Below, piece after piece: positions 8,926-18,390 of a DNA stretch of 55,900 bases. This DNA comes from Bacillota bacterium (lineage in GTDB: Bacteria > Bacillota > Limnochordia > Darwinibacteriales > DTU012), in assembly GCA_012837335.1 (NCBI GenBank), contig DURM01000015.1, positions 1 to 55,900 on the forward strand, written 5' to 3'. The notes under the pieces are model-generated. The model ran no database searches and had not been told where the DNA came from. It worked only from the letters and a program-made list of their open reading frames with translations. The stretch's first letter is position 1. Each line of letters begins with the position of its first letter. The position numbers were made by a program, and so were the translations under genes.

Positions 8926-11025
8926 CTAGAGCCGATATACGATTTCTCGATATACAGTCGTAAAGTACTCAGTCAACATGCTGACCATATTCAAGAACAG
9001 CAGGCCTAAGAACACTACGATTCCCATCCCCACAATGTTCAGCACGCAGGTACCTACCGTCTTAGTAGGTGTATAATGATGCGTTACCATTGTGGCACAG
9101 AAAATCAGGATTCCGGTCCAGATGATCCCCAGATTATAAAAGAAATGGTAGTAAGAACCCTCATCTAAGGTAAGATAGTTGCTGAGAATCGTGATCGGAA
9201 TGTTAATCAAAATTAACGGCGTTAAGGCATAAGCTGTAGCCATAACAATATCCGAGAAATTGCCTTTGCCCTCCATCAGCGTGGTTAAAGCCCAGTTAAT
9301 TGTACACCACAAGAAAAATGTTGCTGCTGAAGTACCTATATCTCCAAAGATATTAATCTGACTTACATCCCGAAAATTGAATAAGAACGCCGTGTACTGT
9401 TTTAAAAACACTAAGCTGATTGAAGCTAGCAGCAGAATAATCATTGCTGCCGACATACTGCCTCTTCCCTCATAGCGCAGGTCCCAAAAACCTTCGATGG
9501 GATTAACACATACATGTAAAGCATAGCGCAGCGCATCCACCAAGCGGCGCCAACCCTTCACTTTGCTGGCATCATAGATGGTTTTCTCCCTACCGCTGCG
9601 GATCCGAGCTATGATGACAATACCAATTACCGCAGCAATAACTCCAACCATTATCTTCAGGAAATTTTCCTCAATAACATCTTTGCGATGGTAAGCAAAG
9701 GCTTTGGAATAATAATTGCGGTTATTGCCGAGTCGGAAATACCGTCCAGCCTCCTGGTATTGACCCTGCCTTAAAGCAGACATGCCCAAACCGCTGTAGG
9801 CTAATGGGTAGAGGTTATTGTATTTAAGCACATGCTGCCAAGCCTCGGTCGATTCCTCAAATTTCCCCAGCATATACAATTGATTAGCATGATGAATGCT
9901 CTTAGCATAATCCGTTGGTTTAAATATTGTAATTTGACCGCGCTGCTCATCAAGGACAAATAAACGCTCACCGTCAGTATCAATTGCTCTGGGACGGCTG
10001 AAAGCCCCTTGATACAGGCCAATTGCACCAAATACATACAGCAGCTCGCCGCGATCATCATAGGCGAAGATTCTACCCCGCTCTGAGTCCAACACGTGAT
10101 AAATACCATAATCATTAACAGTAATATCAGTCAAAAACGAAGAATTAGTATCTGGAGGCAGATTTACATCACCCACAACCGGCCACTGACCTTCTCGATT
10201 TAACACATCCAATCCGGTTGGATTTAAGCGCCGAACTTCATCTTTAGCAACTGCGTAGATAAATCCTGAGCGGTCTAAGGTCACATTGGTGTACTCAATT
10301 GGTAGAAAGATAGCCCTCCGCTCCCGCTGCTCTTTGGTTGCAAAGCGGTACCAGAATAAATCATATAAACTAGGCCGGACTGTAGGTGCCCCGACAAAGC
10401 CAACAAAGGTGCCATCTGCATTAAATTCCATCAGTCCATCAAAGATATTGCGTGCAGCCGCAAAGATCCGTCCTACCGGATCAACAACCACTTTAGCCGG
10501 CAGAAATTCCACGATCTCGATTTCCAAGCCCTCAGGTTTAACATAGGTGATGATCTGTTCCAGATTGCCCATTTGGTCCAGCTGCACAATCCGGTGGTTA
10601 TCCGTATCAGCGATAAATAATGTCCCATTGGCAGCAGCAAAGATACCGTAGGGATTGTTAAATGTTTCCCATCCAGTTTCCGATTCAAAGCCATCAATAA
10701 TCCTAACTAAAGACAATTCCTGATCGAGGTGAATAATCCGGTTATTGCGGGAGTCCACTACATAAAGGGTTCCATCATCACAAATAAACAAGTCCTGGGG
10801 ATTGTTAAGCCTCCCAATGCCAAGTCCATCCCCGCTGATAACCTGTTCGACTACATATGGTGTTGGTGTCGGAACTGGATTGCCCCACTGATCATAGATG
10901 TAGCTTTGATACGGCGCTTCTGCGGCAGACACTGGTAAAACCATAAATGCCATAATTAGGACAAGAGAAACTGTTCCAAACCAGATTCGACTGTTAGGTG
11001 ATAAACAAACTCTGCTTGTCTTCAT
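8926..11025 (-). CDS. NHL propeller, TPR and YIP1 membrane protein
   Basis: 699 residues in three parts. A signal-like N-terminus is followed by an NHL-type beta-propeller at about 45-375 with repeats of the form LNNPQDLFICDDGTLYVVDS, NPYGIFAAANGTLFIADTDN and FSRPRAIDTDGERLFVLDE. A TPR-like helical part follows at about 380-440. A membrane helix near 465-485 leads to a YIP1 domain at about 505-699 with five helices (CVNPIEGFWDLRYEGRGS marks its start). The propeller should face the periplasm. The gene lies between two permease pairs and 16 bases from DUF5696. A role in assembling or regulating the transporter is inference. Confidence 0.85.
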   Translation of the reverse strand: MKTSRVCLSPNSRIWFGTVSLVLIMAFMVLPVSAAEAPYQSYIYDQWGNPVPTPTPYVVEQVISGDGLGIGRLNNPQDLFICDDGTLYVVDSRNNRIIHLDQELSLVRIIDGFESETGWETFNNPYGIFAAANGTLFIADTDNHRIVQLDQMGNLEQIITYVKPEGLEIEIVEFLPAKVVVDPVGRIFAAARNIFDGLMEFNADGTFVGFVGAPTVRPSLYDLFWYRFATKEQRERRAIFLPIEYTNVTLDRSGFIYAVAKDEVRRLNPTGLDVLNREGQWPVVGDVNLPPDTNSSFLTDITVNDYGIYHVLDSERGRIFAYDDRGELLYVFGAIGLYQGAFSRPRAIDTDGERLFVLDEQRGQITIFKPTDYAKSIHHANQLYMLGKFEESTEAWQHVLKYNNLYPLAYSGLGMSALRQGQYQEAGRYFRLGNNRNYYSKAFAYHRKDVIEENFLKIMVGVIAAVIGIVIIARIRSGREKTIYDASKVKGWRRLVDALRYALHVCVNPIEGFWDLRYEGRGSMSAAMIILLLASISLVFLKQYTAFLFNFRDVSQINIFGDIGTSAATFFLWCTINWALTTLMEGKGNFSDIVMATAYALTPLILINIPITILSNYLTLDEGSYYHFFYNLGIIWTGILIFCATMVTHHYTPTKTVGTCVLNIVGMGIVVFLGLLFLNMVSMLTEYFTTVYREIVYRL

Positions 11026-11040
11026 CGGTCAAGTCTCCTT

Positions 11041-11901
11041 CTACTTAATTCCTGAATGACCCATGGTCTCAACAATCTGACTCTGGTTAATAATAAACAC
11101 AGTAATCGGCACAAGCATCATCAGCAGGGCTGCAGCCGATCCAACTCCCTGCCGCGCCACACCACCCTGTACAAGCTGATTTAGAGCATAGGGTAAAGGT
11201 TTAAGTGCTTCTGAATAAATATACTCACTGCCTGTTAATCCCCACAGCTGTTGGAAGGTGAGGATAATCAAGGTAAGCCACGCAGGTTTAACAATGGGCA
11301 TCACAATCCGCCAATAGATGTTAAACTCACTGGCACCATCAAGTCGTGCCGATTCTAACAACGACTCTGGAACCATAGCATCAATAAAATTGCGCAGTAA
11401 ATACAATCCTAGAGTTGAAGCCCAAGCAGGAACGATCACTGCCCAATATGTATCGATCCAACCTAAGAATGCAATAGTTAAATAATTTGGAATCCGAACA
11501 ACTGCAGGAGCAAACATCAAAGAAAAAACAATCATTCTATTAATCACATGCTTGCCAAAAAAGTTATGCTTCGAAAGGGCAAAGGCGGCCAAAGAGCCAA
11601 AGAACAAGTTGCCCACCATCCCCAAGATGACAATCAACAGCGAATTTGAGATATAGCGGGTTAAAGGAATCCAAGATTGATTCATAAGTATAAACAGATC
11701 GGAAAAATTCTGCAGCGTCGGGTTGCGCACAAAGAATTGGGGCGGGAACAAGAACAGCTCATTTAAAGGCTTAAATGCATTGCTGATGGCAAACACAAGG
11801 GGCAGCGCGGTAAAAATCCCTGCGGCAGATAGAAACACAAAGATTATGATATCTCCACCTATTCCCCGATTAAGGCGTTTTCGGTAAATTTTAAATTTCA
11901 T
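11041..11901 (-). CDS. Sugar ABC transporter permease, MalG type (second set)
   Basis: 286 residues with six membrane helices and an EAA loop (LLESARLDGASEFNIYW, then RIVMPIVKP). The start has AAGGAGG at the correct distance. It forms the second permease pair with the gene 24 bases upstream. Differences across the whole length from the 4220-5191 permease show this is an old paralogue and not a fresh duplication. Confidence 0.9.
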   Translation of the reverse strand: MKFKIYRKRLNRGIGGDIIIFVFLSAAGIFTALPLVFAISNAFKPLNELFLFPPQFFVRNPTLQNFSDLFILMNQSWIPLTRYISNSLLIVILGMVGNLFFGSLAAFALSKHNFFGKHVINRMIVFSLMFAPAVVRIPNYLTIAFLGWIDTYWAVIVPAWASTLGLYLLRNFIDAMVPESLLESARLDGASEFNIYWRIVMPIVKPAWLTLIILTFQQLWGLTGSEYIYSEALKPLPYALNQLVQGGVARQGVGSAAALLMMLVPITVFIINQSQIVETMGHSGIK

Positions 11902-11925
11902 TCTGCCATCCTCCTTGATCTAAGC

Positions 11926-12873
11926 CTATTTACCTACTTTAGCCAGCAGCCTTTGAACAATTTGCTGCGCACCAACCATGGCAAAAAACAACACAACTGC
12001 AATCGTAGAAGCATACCCCATCTCATAGCGGATATTGCCGTAGTCCTGCAGATGCTGCATTACTGTATGAACCGCATAATCGGTACTAGGATAGCCCACT
12101 AAAGCTGTAATTTGACCGGCTGCTTGGAACGAATTAGTAATAGTCAGGATTGCTCCAAACATCAGATAGCCCTTCATTTCCGGCAGAGTAATATACCAGA
12201 GCTCCTGCCAGCGATTGCGGACCCCATCTATGGCACCGGCCTCGTACAATTCCGGATCGATTCCCTGCAGTCCGGCAATAAACACCAAGAAGCTGGTGCC
12301 TAGACTCATCCAGAGTGTCACCAAGATTACAATCGGCATCATCCACCGAGTATCAATCAACCACTGCTCCGGCTGGTCGATGATACCCCAATTCAAAAGC
12401 AGCCCATTGAGAACGCCATACATATCACCGCTGAAAATATACAGCCAAACTACATAAGCGTTTCCTGAAATTGACGGCGCATAAAACAGCAGTGTTAAAA
12501 GAGCTCGAACCTTTGGCTGCAGCTCATTAATCAGCCATGCAATAGCGAAACAGAGAAAATAACTTAAAGGCCCTGTTACTGCTGAAAAAATAAAGGTATT
12601 CTTTACTGCAATCAGAAAGACATCATCTTCAAGAAAAAGCCTGATATAATTGTCAACACCGATCCATTGAGGCGGCTGCAGTGTATTAAAGTACGTAAAG
12701 CTTAATACCACCGACAATAAGACAGGAACAACTGTAAATACCGTAAACAAAATCATAAATGGAGCAATAAACAAGTATGAAGTTTTCGAGCGGTTCCACT
12801 CATACTTAACCCGCTTCACAAACCGCTGCCCCAATCCTTCCGAAACAACCGCTGGTTTGACAGCCGCTTTCAT
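11926..12873 (-). CDS. Sugar ABC transporter permease, MalF type (second set)
   Basis: 315 residues. A basic N-terminal tail is followed by six helices (first SYLFIAPFMILFTVFTVVPV) and an EAA motif (ELYEAGAIDGVRNRWQ, then TLPEMKG). An AGGAGG lies before the ATG. It belongs with the large binding protein encoded 22 bases upstream. Confidence 0.9.
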   Translation of the reverse strand: MKAAVKPAVVSEGLGQRFVKRVKYEWNRSKTSYLFIAPFMILFTVFTVVPVLLSVVLSFTYFNTLQPPQWIGVDNYIRLFLEDDVFLIAVKNTFIFSAVTGPLSYFLCFAIAWLINELQPKVRALLTLLFYAPSISGNAYVVWLYIFSGDMYGVLNGLLLNWGIIDQPEQWLIDTRWMMPIVILVTLWMSLGTSFLVFIAGLQGIDPELYEAGAIDGVRNRWQELWYITLPEMKGYLMFGAILTITNSFQAAGQITALVGYPSTDYAVHTVMQHLQDYGNIRYEMGYASTIAVVLFFAMVGAQQIVQRLLAKVGK

Positions 12874-12895
12874 GATTATACCTCCTCGCTCTGCA

Positions 12896-15847
12896 TCAGG
12901 GGATTAAACCATAAGCACTTAACTCTTCATCGCTCAAATCCAAGCGGTAAACATGGCTGTACTGCTCCCAATATAATTCTTTCCAGCGCTCATCTAATTC
13001 GTTAATATCTGTTTCATATCCGAACTCCCGGCGCTTGCGTTCAATCTCCTTATTTGCAGCTTCATCATAATGCTGAATTGACTCCCACAGCGACTCATGA
13101 TCTAATACTACCGCTCGGAACAGCCAATCGAACTGCCTTGTAACGTAATAGCCGCCAAGTACTGGTGGAATTCCTTCGGTCCATTCCCACTGTTTCAGCA
13201 GAACTTCAATCTCATACGGACGCCACGGCAGTTCCATAACTGCTTCAATATTGGCACTTGCATAGCGAGCTGCGCTGCCCATTAAGCTTTCAAGCTCGCG
13301 CCCAAAAGCGACCTGAACATCTTTGCTGGTCCACCATTTTAGAAACTCCCAAGCCTGATCCTTTTTATCAGAACCGTTTAAGATTACTGCTCCGGTAGAA
13401 CCTACCGGCACTGCCCGGTTGATTGATCCATCAGGCTGAACGGTACCTGGAACTAAGGTAAAACCCCATTTTCCCCGCAGCTCAGGCGCATACACCTGCA
13501 GGGTGTTGTATAACCCATAATCAGTTACTACCAGAGGCATTTCTCCCAGCCGGAAACGAGTAGCAATATCATACTGCAGAGGGATATTGTAGAGCGTAAA
13601 GAAGTCAGTCAGCTGCTTAAAAGTAAAGGCCACTGCCCGAGAATCTAGATTAGTAGCTATACAGTCTTCCTTATACAAGGCGACACCTTTTTGATATAAA
13701 AACATCATAAAGGTATTAATACTCGGCATCGATCCTCCGCCTAAACCGGTTATTCCAAATTCCATGTTGTGCCGCCGGAGGACCGGAATTAAACTAAGCA
13801 CATCATCCCAAGTTTGCGGCAGTGTTAAATCTAAATCTTCGAGAACATCCCTCCGGTAAAACATCACCGAAAAGCTCTGGGATTCCGGCAATCCATAGAT
13901 CGAATCACGAAAACGGTAAGGGACAAATGCACTTTTATTAAAGCGCTTGGCCACCTCTTCAAAATCCGGAAATTGCGTTAAATCCATGAGGGCACCCCGA
14001 AAAGCCAGATCCATGTTGGCTGCTCCCAAGGCAGCATCAGGCGCTGTACCGGCAATAATGGCAGGAATCAGCAGACCCTGCATATCGTTAACCAGCTGCA
14101 GTTTGACAGCAATACCGGTAGCGGGTGTAAATGTTTCTTGGATCAGCTGCTTGAGGATCTGGGCCTGATCCCTTCCTAATCCAATCCAGACCTGCAGCAC
14201 ATCACTGCTCTCGTAATCCGGACTGTCCGGCCCGGTAATGTCGCCAATCTCAGAATAGTCATGAGTATACGAACCAATGTAGGCCAACACTTCATGTTTA
14301 ACACGCTGAGAAAACGTAGCTTCAGCCCGCGGCAGTTTGTAATCGGGCGATGCGACCAGAATATAATCTATCTGCAGTGGTTGAGATTCGGTATCGGTGA
14401 TCCACTGACCCAATGAACCGATATTATCCCTGAATTCCCCCAGCAAACTGGGAATTCGGTCTGGGCGATCAATCATGCGATCCAGCATAAAGATGATTGT
14501 AGTGAGAATCACCCCATGTCCCCCGGCCTCACCGGTATACTCCTCAAAGTGAGTTTGGATGTCGATAAAACTATCCCGCAGAATCTCCATATTTTCGATT
14601 AAATCCGGTATTTTGTTCTCCAGCTGATAAGCCCGCAGCGGATCCGGATTTGGTGAGGTAATCATCATAATCTGACGATATAAAGAGGTTAGTTCATACA
14701 GGTTATCCTTAGCCTGTTGGATGTAATCCACTAAATTTCCAATCACAACTTCCAATTTTAGTTCATGTTCACCGGCTTCTAAATAAAACAGATACTCGCT
14801 GCCAGTCTCGTCAACTCCAAGCGTTTTCATGTAATAGCTGGTAGAATGGGGAAAAGCAACCGCATTCAGTTCTTGAAAAGGGACCTCACCGTCAATATAA
14901 ATACGGCGGTTGGCATAAAAACCCCGAAGTTGATTCTGCTTGCCTTTAATTGCAATCTTATACAAACCTGATTCAGGTACTTCAAATTTCCAGGTAATCC
15001 ACTGATTAGCCAATGCCCAGCGGTGTCCTCCGATGGAATTGATGCGGATCTGCACCGGGTGATACGGCTTCATCGTGGGATCACCCTGATCAAAGACACC
15101 AAACAAAGTAGGATCAGACTTGTAAACTGCTTCTTCTCCTTGAATTTCGATCACAATATTCTTGGTTGGGAGATAACCTAGTTCTTGATAGCTTTGATAG
15201 ACTTCCGCATAAGGTTTCAACTGTGGCACCTGATAAATCCTGATTTCACCAATCACCAGCGGTTCTGCTTGTGAATTAAAACGAATTGTATTTATACCTG
15301 AGTCGAAATAAAACTTGAACGGTTCAGGTGTATAACCTAATGAGTCCCGCAGCGGAATCCGCTGCCACATTGGGGCTTCCACCTGTCTAGGCCGAATTTC
15401 ATTGCCGTTCTTATCAACAATTATCGGCCCACCATCAGTCCAAACTCGAGGAAATGATAAAAACTCTGCATCGACAAATGGCCGCCTGCCGTTTAAAACT
15501 AACTCACGCTCAGCGGCTATACTTTTTCCGGGATACGGATGATATAAAACTTCAATATTGTAAAGACCTGGCTCTGCAATGTCAACCTCCCATTCCACAA
15601 AGCCAGTCTCGCCAGTGAGAACAAAATCTCCCTGAACACCGCCATACTCGCTAATTCTCTGGGCATTCTCTCCTACCGTATAACTGCCCCCGGGAATGAT
15701 GTACTCAAACTCAGGCTGCTCCGTGTCCTGAAACTGGGAAATATAGTGATTGTAAGCGGGGATTTGGGCTTGAACGCCTAACAAAGCAAACTGACTGCCC
15801 ATAAGAGTTAGCATTAGAATCAAGATCAGTTTTTGCAGCCTATTCAT
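12896..15847 (-). CDS. Large sugar-binding protein with fused jelly-roll domains
   Basis: 983 residues, more than twice the usual size of a family 1 binding protein. A signal peptide (to about residue 28, no lipobox cysteine) is followed by two beta-sandwich modules at about 50-210 and 230-370. These resemble galactose-binding or CBM-like folds (GFVEWEVDIAEPGLYNIEVL, WKFEVPESGLYKIAIKGK). A helical linker runs to about 480. The C-terminal 450 residues are a classical solute-binding protein (WIGLGRDQAQILKQLIQETF, LVNDMQGLLIPAIIAGTAPD, GLPESQSFSVMFYRRDVL). The start has GAGGGTG 8 bases upstream. It probably holds a polymeric or branched glycan while presenting it to the permeases. Confidence 0.88.
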   Translation of the reverse strand: MNRLQKLILILMLTLMGSQFALLGVQAQIPAYNHYISQFQDTEQPEFEYIIPGGSYTVGENAQRISEYGGVQGDFVLTGETGFVEWEVDIAEPGLYNIEVLYHPYPGKSIAAERELVLNGRRPFVDAEFLSFPRVWTDGGPIIVDKNGNEIRPRQVEAPMWQRIPLRDSLGYTPEPFKFYFDSGINTIRFNSQAEPLVIGEIRIYQVPQLKPYAEVYQSYQELGYLPTKNIVIEIQGEEAVYKSDPTLFGVFDQGDPTMKPYHPVQIRINSIGGHRWALANQWITWKFEVPESGLYKIAIKGKQNQLRGFYANRRIYIDGEVPFQELNAVAFPHSTSYYMKTLGVDETGSEYLFYLEAGEHELKLEVVIGNLVDYIQQAKDNLYELTSLYRQIMMITSPNPDPLRAYQLENKIPDLIENMEILRDSFIDIQTHFEEYTGEAGGHGVILTTIIFMLDRMIDRPDRIPSLLGEFRDNIGSLGQWITDTESQPLQIDYILVASPDYKLPRAEATFSQRVKHEVLAYIGSYTHDYSEIGDITGPDSPDYESSDVLQVWIGLGRDQAQILKQLIQETFTPATGIAVKLQLVNDMQGLLIPAIIAGTAPDAALGAANMDLAFRGALMDLTQFPDFEEVAKRFNKSAFVPYRFRDSIYGLPESQSFSVMFYRRDVLEDLDLTLPQTWDDVLSLIPVLRRHNMEFGITGLGGGSMPSINTFMMFLYQKGVALYKEDCIATNLDSRAVAFTFKQLTDFFTLYNIPLQYDIATRFRLGEMPLVVTDYGLYNTLQVYAPELRGKWGFTLVPGTVQPDGSINRAVPVGSTGAVILNGSDKKDQAWEFLKWWTSKDVQVAFGRELESLMGSAARYASANIEAVMELPWRPYEIEVLLKQWEWTEGIPPVLGGYYVTRQFDWLFRAVVLDHESLWESIQHYDEAANKEIERKRREFGYETDINELDERWKELYWEQYSHVYRLDLSDEELSAYGLIP

Positions 15848-15876
15848 ATCATCACCCTCTTCGCTATCTACTCGAC

Positions 15877-17226
15877 CTAGGCATACACTTCAGCCAACAA
15901 AAAGGATTGAGGATTCCACTGCCCGCCTCCGCGCGGATTTAGATCTGCTTGAATCAAAACGTGTTCTCTGCCGTTTTGATGTAAGGCCAACACCAGACCG
16001 CTGTGTCTGTTCTGGAGCTTAACAAAGCCCTTTCCTTCGTCAAGTTTAATCCATTCCTGCTTAAGATGGTCTTCTCTATCTGCTAAAACCACCGCTGCTC
16101 CCGCGTCCAGACTGCCGTTTTCTGGTTCTAAATATCTACCGCTCACATAGTGTTGCAGTCTGATAATGTCCCCGTCTATATTTTCAACCAACCAAAGTTG
16201 GTTCTCATCCTTGTAAGAAAGATTCCTGCCGGTCACTTTTGATTTCAGTGATTGAGACTCGCCGCTGGTCAAGTAGCGCACAGCTGAACAAATTCGATAC
16301 CGCGGCGGATCAAGCTTGTTTACTATCGCTGCATATTCTCCGGTTTTAACATCGATCTCTAACTCACTTGCCCACTTTAGCTCCACAGTTGTTGCATCTC
16401 TAAATTCCAAAGGCAGAAACACATAAGTGGAATTATGGTAATCAACCGGGTCCCAGCGGTCACTGATGTATAAATACACCGTTTCCTTACTGCCGCGGAT
16501 GGGCAGAATGTAAGTCGGCTGGGTATCAAATGTAGTAGGAGATCCAAGATCGAACAGGGGTGACCATTGGCCGGTTATGCTTTCAGCATAGGCATATTTA
16601 CTCTGATTAGGATGCCATCCGGTGCATCCCGATGTGATCAAGAAATAGTAATCTCCTCTTTTGAACACACAGGGTGCTTCCCGCTTTTGACCCGGCCACA
16701 AAATCTGTTCTAAGCAGGCTATATCCAAATAATCATCAGTCAAGCGATATACATGCAGATCGGCATTCTCGTTAGCGGCGGAAATAAAGTAGGCTGTGCC
16801 GTCATCATCTTGAAACAAAGTACAATCCCGCGACATATGGCCTTCCGGGCGAAAACTGCGAAGATAAGAATAGGCTCCGTCTACAGTATCTGAAACCAGC
16901 ACTGCACAGCGGGCTTCACCATAATGATAGCCATTTTCCCAGTGCAGCCACATCACGTATTTTCCGGTTTGCTCATTATAGATAACTTTTGGCCGCTCAC
17001 AGTTTGAGGGATTTAATTCCGGATGAGTGTGTTGTGTAACAACATCACTGCAGAATTCCCAGTTAACTAAGTCTACAGAGCGATAGCAGGAAATAAGCTT
17101 ATCACCGTGACGGTTTTCTCCAAACCAGTAGAAATACTCACCCTTCTGCAGAAACCCACCGCCATGGGCACTAATTGTATTGCCTGCAGTGTCGTACCAA
17201 TGCAGACCATTCTTAATGCTAGCCAT
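15877..17226 (-). CDS. GH43 glycosidase, exo-1,3-galactanase-like, with beta-trefoil
   Basis: 449 residues with no signal peptide, so intracellular. Residues about 1-300 form a GH43 five-bladed propeller resembling the exo-beta-1,3-galactanase subfamily: ISAHGGGFLQKGEYFYWFGE, ISCYRSVDLVNWEF, NCERPKVIYN, SRDCTLFQDDDGTAYFISAA, REAPCVFKRGDYYFLITSGC and FDTQPTYILP. The Glu of REAPC fits the catalytic acid. The Gln in TQPTY sits where related galactanases lack the usual Asp base. The C-terminal 140 residues look like a ricin-type beta-trefoil (QLWLVEN, LQHYVSGRYLEPENGS). The ATG at 17226 follows GAGGTG; a longer GTG frame starts at 17241. Other GH43 activities cannot be excluded. Confidence 0.83.
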   Translation of the reverse strand: MASIKNGLHWYDTAGNTISAHGGGFLQKGEYFYWFGENRHGDKLISCYRSVDLVNWEFCSDVVTQHTHPELNPSNCERPKVIYNEQTGKYVMWLHWENGYHYGEARCAVLVSDTVDGAYSYLRSFRPEGHMSRDCTLFQDDDGTAYFISAANENADLHVYRLTDDYLDIACLEQILWPGQKREAPCVFKRGDYYFLITSGCTGWHPNQSKYAYAESITGQWSPLFDLGSPTTFDTQPTYILPIRGSKETVYLYISDRWDPVDYHNSTYVFLPLEFRDATTVELKWASELEIDVKTGEYAAIVNKLDPPRYRICSAVRYLTSGESQSLKSKVTGRNLSYKDENQLWLVENIDGDIIRLQHYVSGRYLEPENGSLDAGAAVVLADREDHLKQEWIKLDEGKGFVKLQNRHSGLVLALHQNGREHVLIQADLNPRGGGQWNPQSFLLAEVYA

Positions 17227-17286
17227 ATGTATACACCTCACGCTTCAGTCGGATTTGTACCCCACACTACTATTAACCTTTCCCGT

Positions 17287-18345
17287 TTAACTCCAGATCT
17301 TTTTTCCCTTATTTACACCGGTGCTCTGCCGGACAACCAGCTCCGCTGGTATCCGTCTCTGCATTGGCGGACGCTTATTTTTGATCTGTGCCAGCAGATC
17401 GTTAGTCATAAACACACCCTGCTCACTTATTAAAACGTCCACTGTTGTTAACTCCGGGTAGCAGTACTGGCTGGCTTCAACATTATCAAATCCCATTACT
17501 GAGATATCCTGCGGAACCCTAAAACCCTCCTCACGCAGAATTGCTAAAGCGCCGATTGCCAGGAGATCATTGTAAGCAATTACTGCTGAAAAAGGCTTTT
17601 TGCGTGACAAGAGCTCCAGCATCCCACGGGCACCGGCAGTTTGATTAAAGCCAAGGTTTTTTACAACTAAGTCTGGATCTAAACTTAAATTGTAAGCTTG
17701 TAAAACCTCTCTTATCCCTTTAATGCGGGGATCCTCGCTAAACTCTTCTTCGGGCAGCCCGCATAAAAGGGCGATCTGCTCATGACCGAGGGAAATCAAA
17801 TATTCAGCGGCCAGCCTGGCTCCCGAATAATAATCCAGATCGATAAAACTGATCTTGCCATTAAATGGTTCAAGGAGGTGGTTGCAGCTCCAGTGCCTTT
17901 CCCGACTGATTACAATGGGAATATTGCGCTCAATCAATCTTTCTAAACAGCGGACATCGCTCTCTTCTAGTTGGCCGGTAGCAATTGCAACACAATCAAC
18001 CTGGCGCTGAATGAAAGTCTGCAGATAGGTGGTGGTATTTCTGCCCTTAGAGGAATTGCAGAGAATAACGGAATAACCACTTTGATATGCAACATTTTCT
18101 ACTGCCCCCGCTATTTCCGCATAATACGCATTAGACACATCGTAGATTAATAGACCAATCTGTCTTGTGTCTTTTCCGCTAACCAGAGCTTTGGCCAATA
18201 AATTTGGCTGGTAGTTTAGTTCATGGATGGCCTGATTAACCCTCCGCCGCACTTCATCTGATACATGTTCATATCCATTAACCACCCGGGAAACGGTTGA
18301 TACGGATACTCCCGCCTTCCGTGCAACCTCTTTTAATGTTGTCAA
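17287..18345 (-). CDS. LacI-family transcriptional regulator
   Basis: About 352 residues. The N-terminal helix-turn-helix and hinge are classical (TLKEVARKAGVSVSTVSRVV, then LLAKALVSGK). The periplasmic-binding-protein-like effector domain shows GLLIYDVSNAYYAEI, DYYSGARLAAEYLISLGHEQ and AVIAYNDLLAIGAL. Start choice: TTG at 18345 gives the usual MTTLKEV start and has GGGGTG at a good distance. GTG codons at 18354 and 18369 are alternatives with poorer sites. It is the first gene of the sugar locus, and an operator lies immediately upstream. It should repress the locus until a sugar ligand is bound. Confidence 0.92.
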   Translation of the reverse strand: MTTLKEVARKAGVSVSTVSRVVNGYEHVSDEVRRRVNQAIHELNYQPNLLAKALVSGKDTRQIGLLIYDVSNAYYAEIAGAVENVAYQSGYSVILCNSSKGRNTTTYLQTFIQRQVDCVAIATGQLEESDVRCLERLIERNIPIVISRERHWSCNHLLEPFNGKISFIDLDYYSGARLAAEYLISLGHEQIALLCGLPEEEFSEDPRIKGIREVLQAYNLSLDPDLVVKNLGFNQTAGARGMLELLSRKKPFSAVIAYNDLLAIGALAILREEGFRVPQDISVMGFDNVEASQYCYPELTTVDVLISEQGVFMTNDLLAQIKNKRPPMQRRIPAELVVRQSTGVNKGKKIWS

Positions 18346-18372
18346 TGTTTTCACCCCAAAGCTGTCCACTGG

Positions 18373-18390
18373 ATTGGTAACGTTATCAAT
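18373..18390. promoter_or_regulatory. LacI-type operator in front of the regulator gene
   Basis: The 18-base dyad ATTGGTAACGTTATCAAT is palindromic at 16 of 18 positions around a central CG, the pattern bound by LacI/CcpA-family proteins. It lies 28 bases upstream of the LacI-type start codon and would let the protein repress itself and the downstream operon. A TAAAAT at 18398-18403 (read on the minus strand) could be the -10 box, but no convincing -35 is paired with it. Confidence 0.75.
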
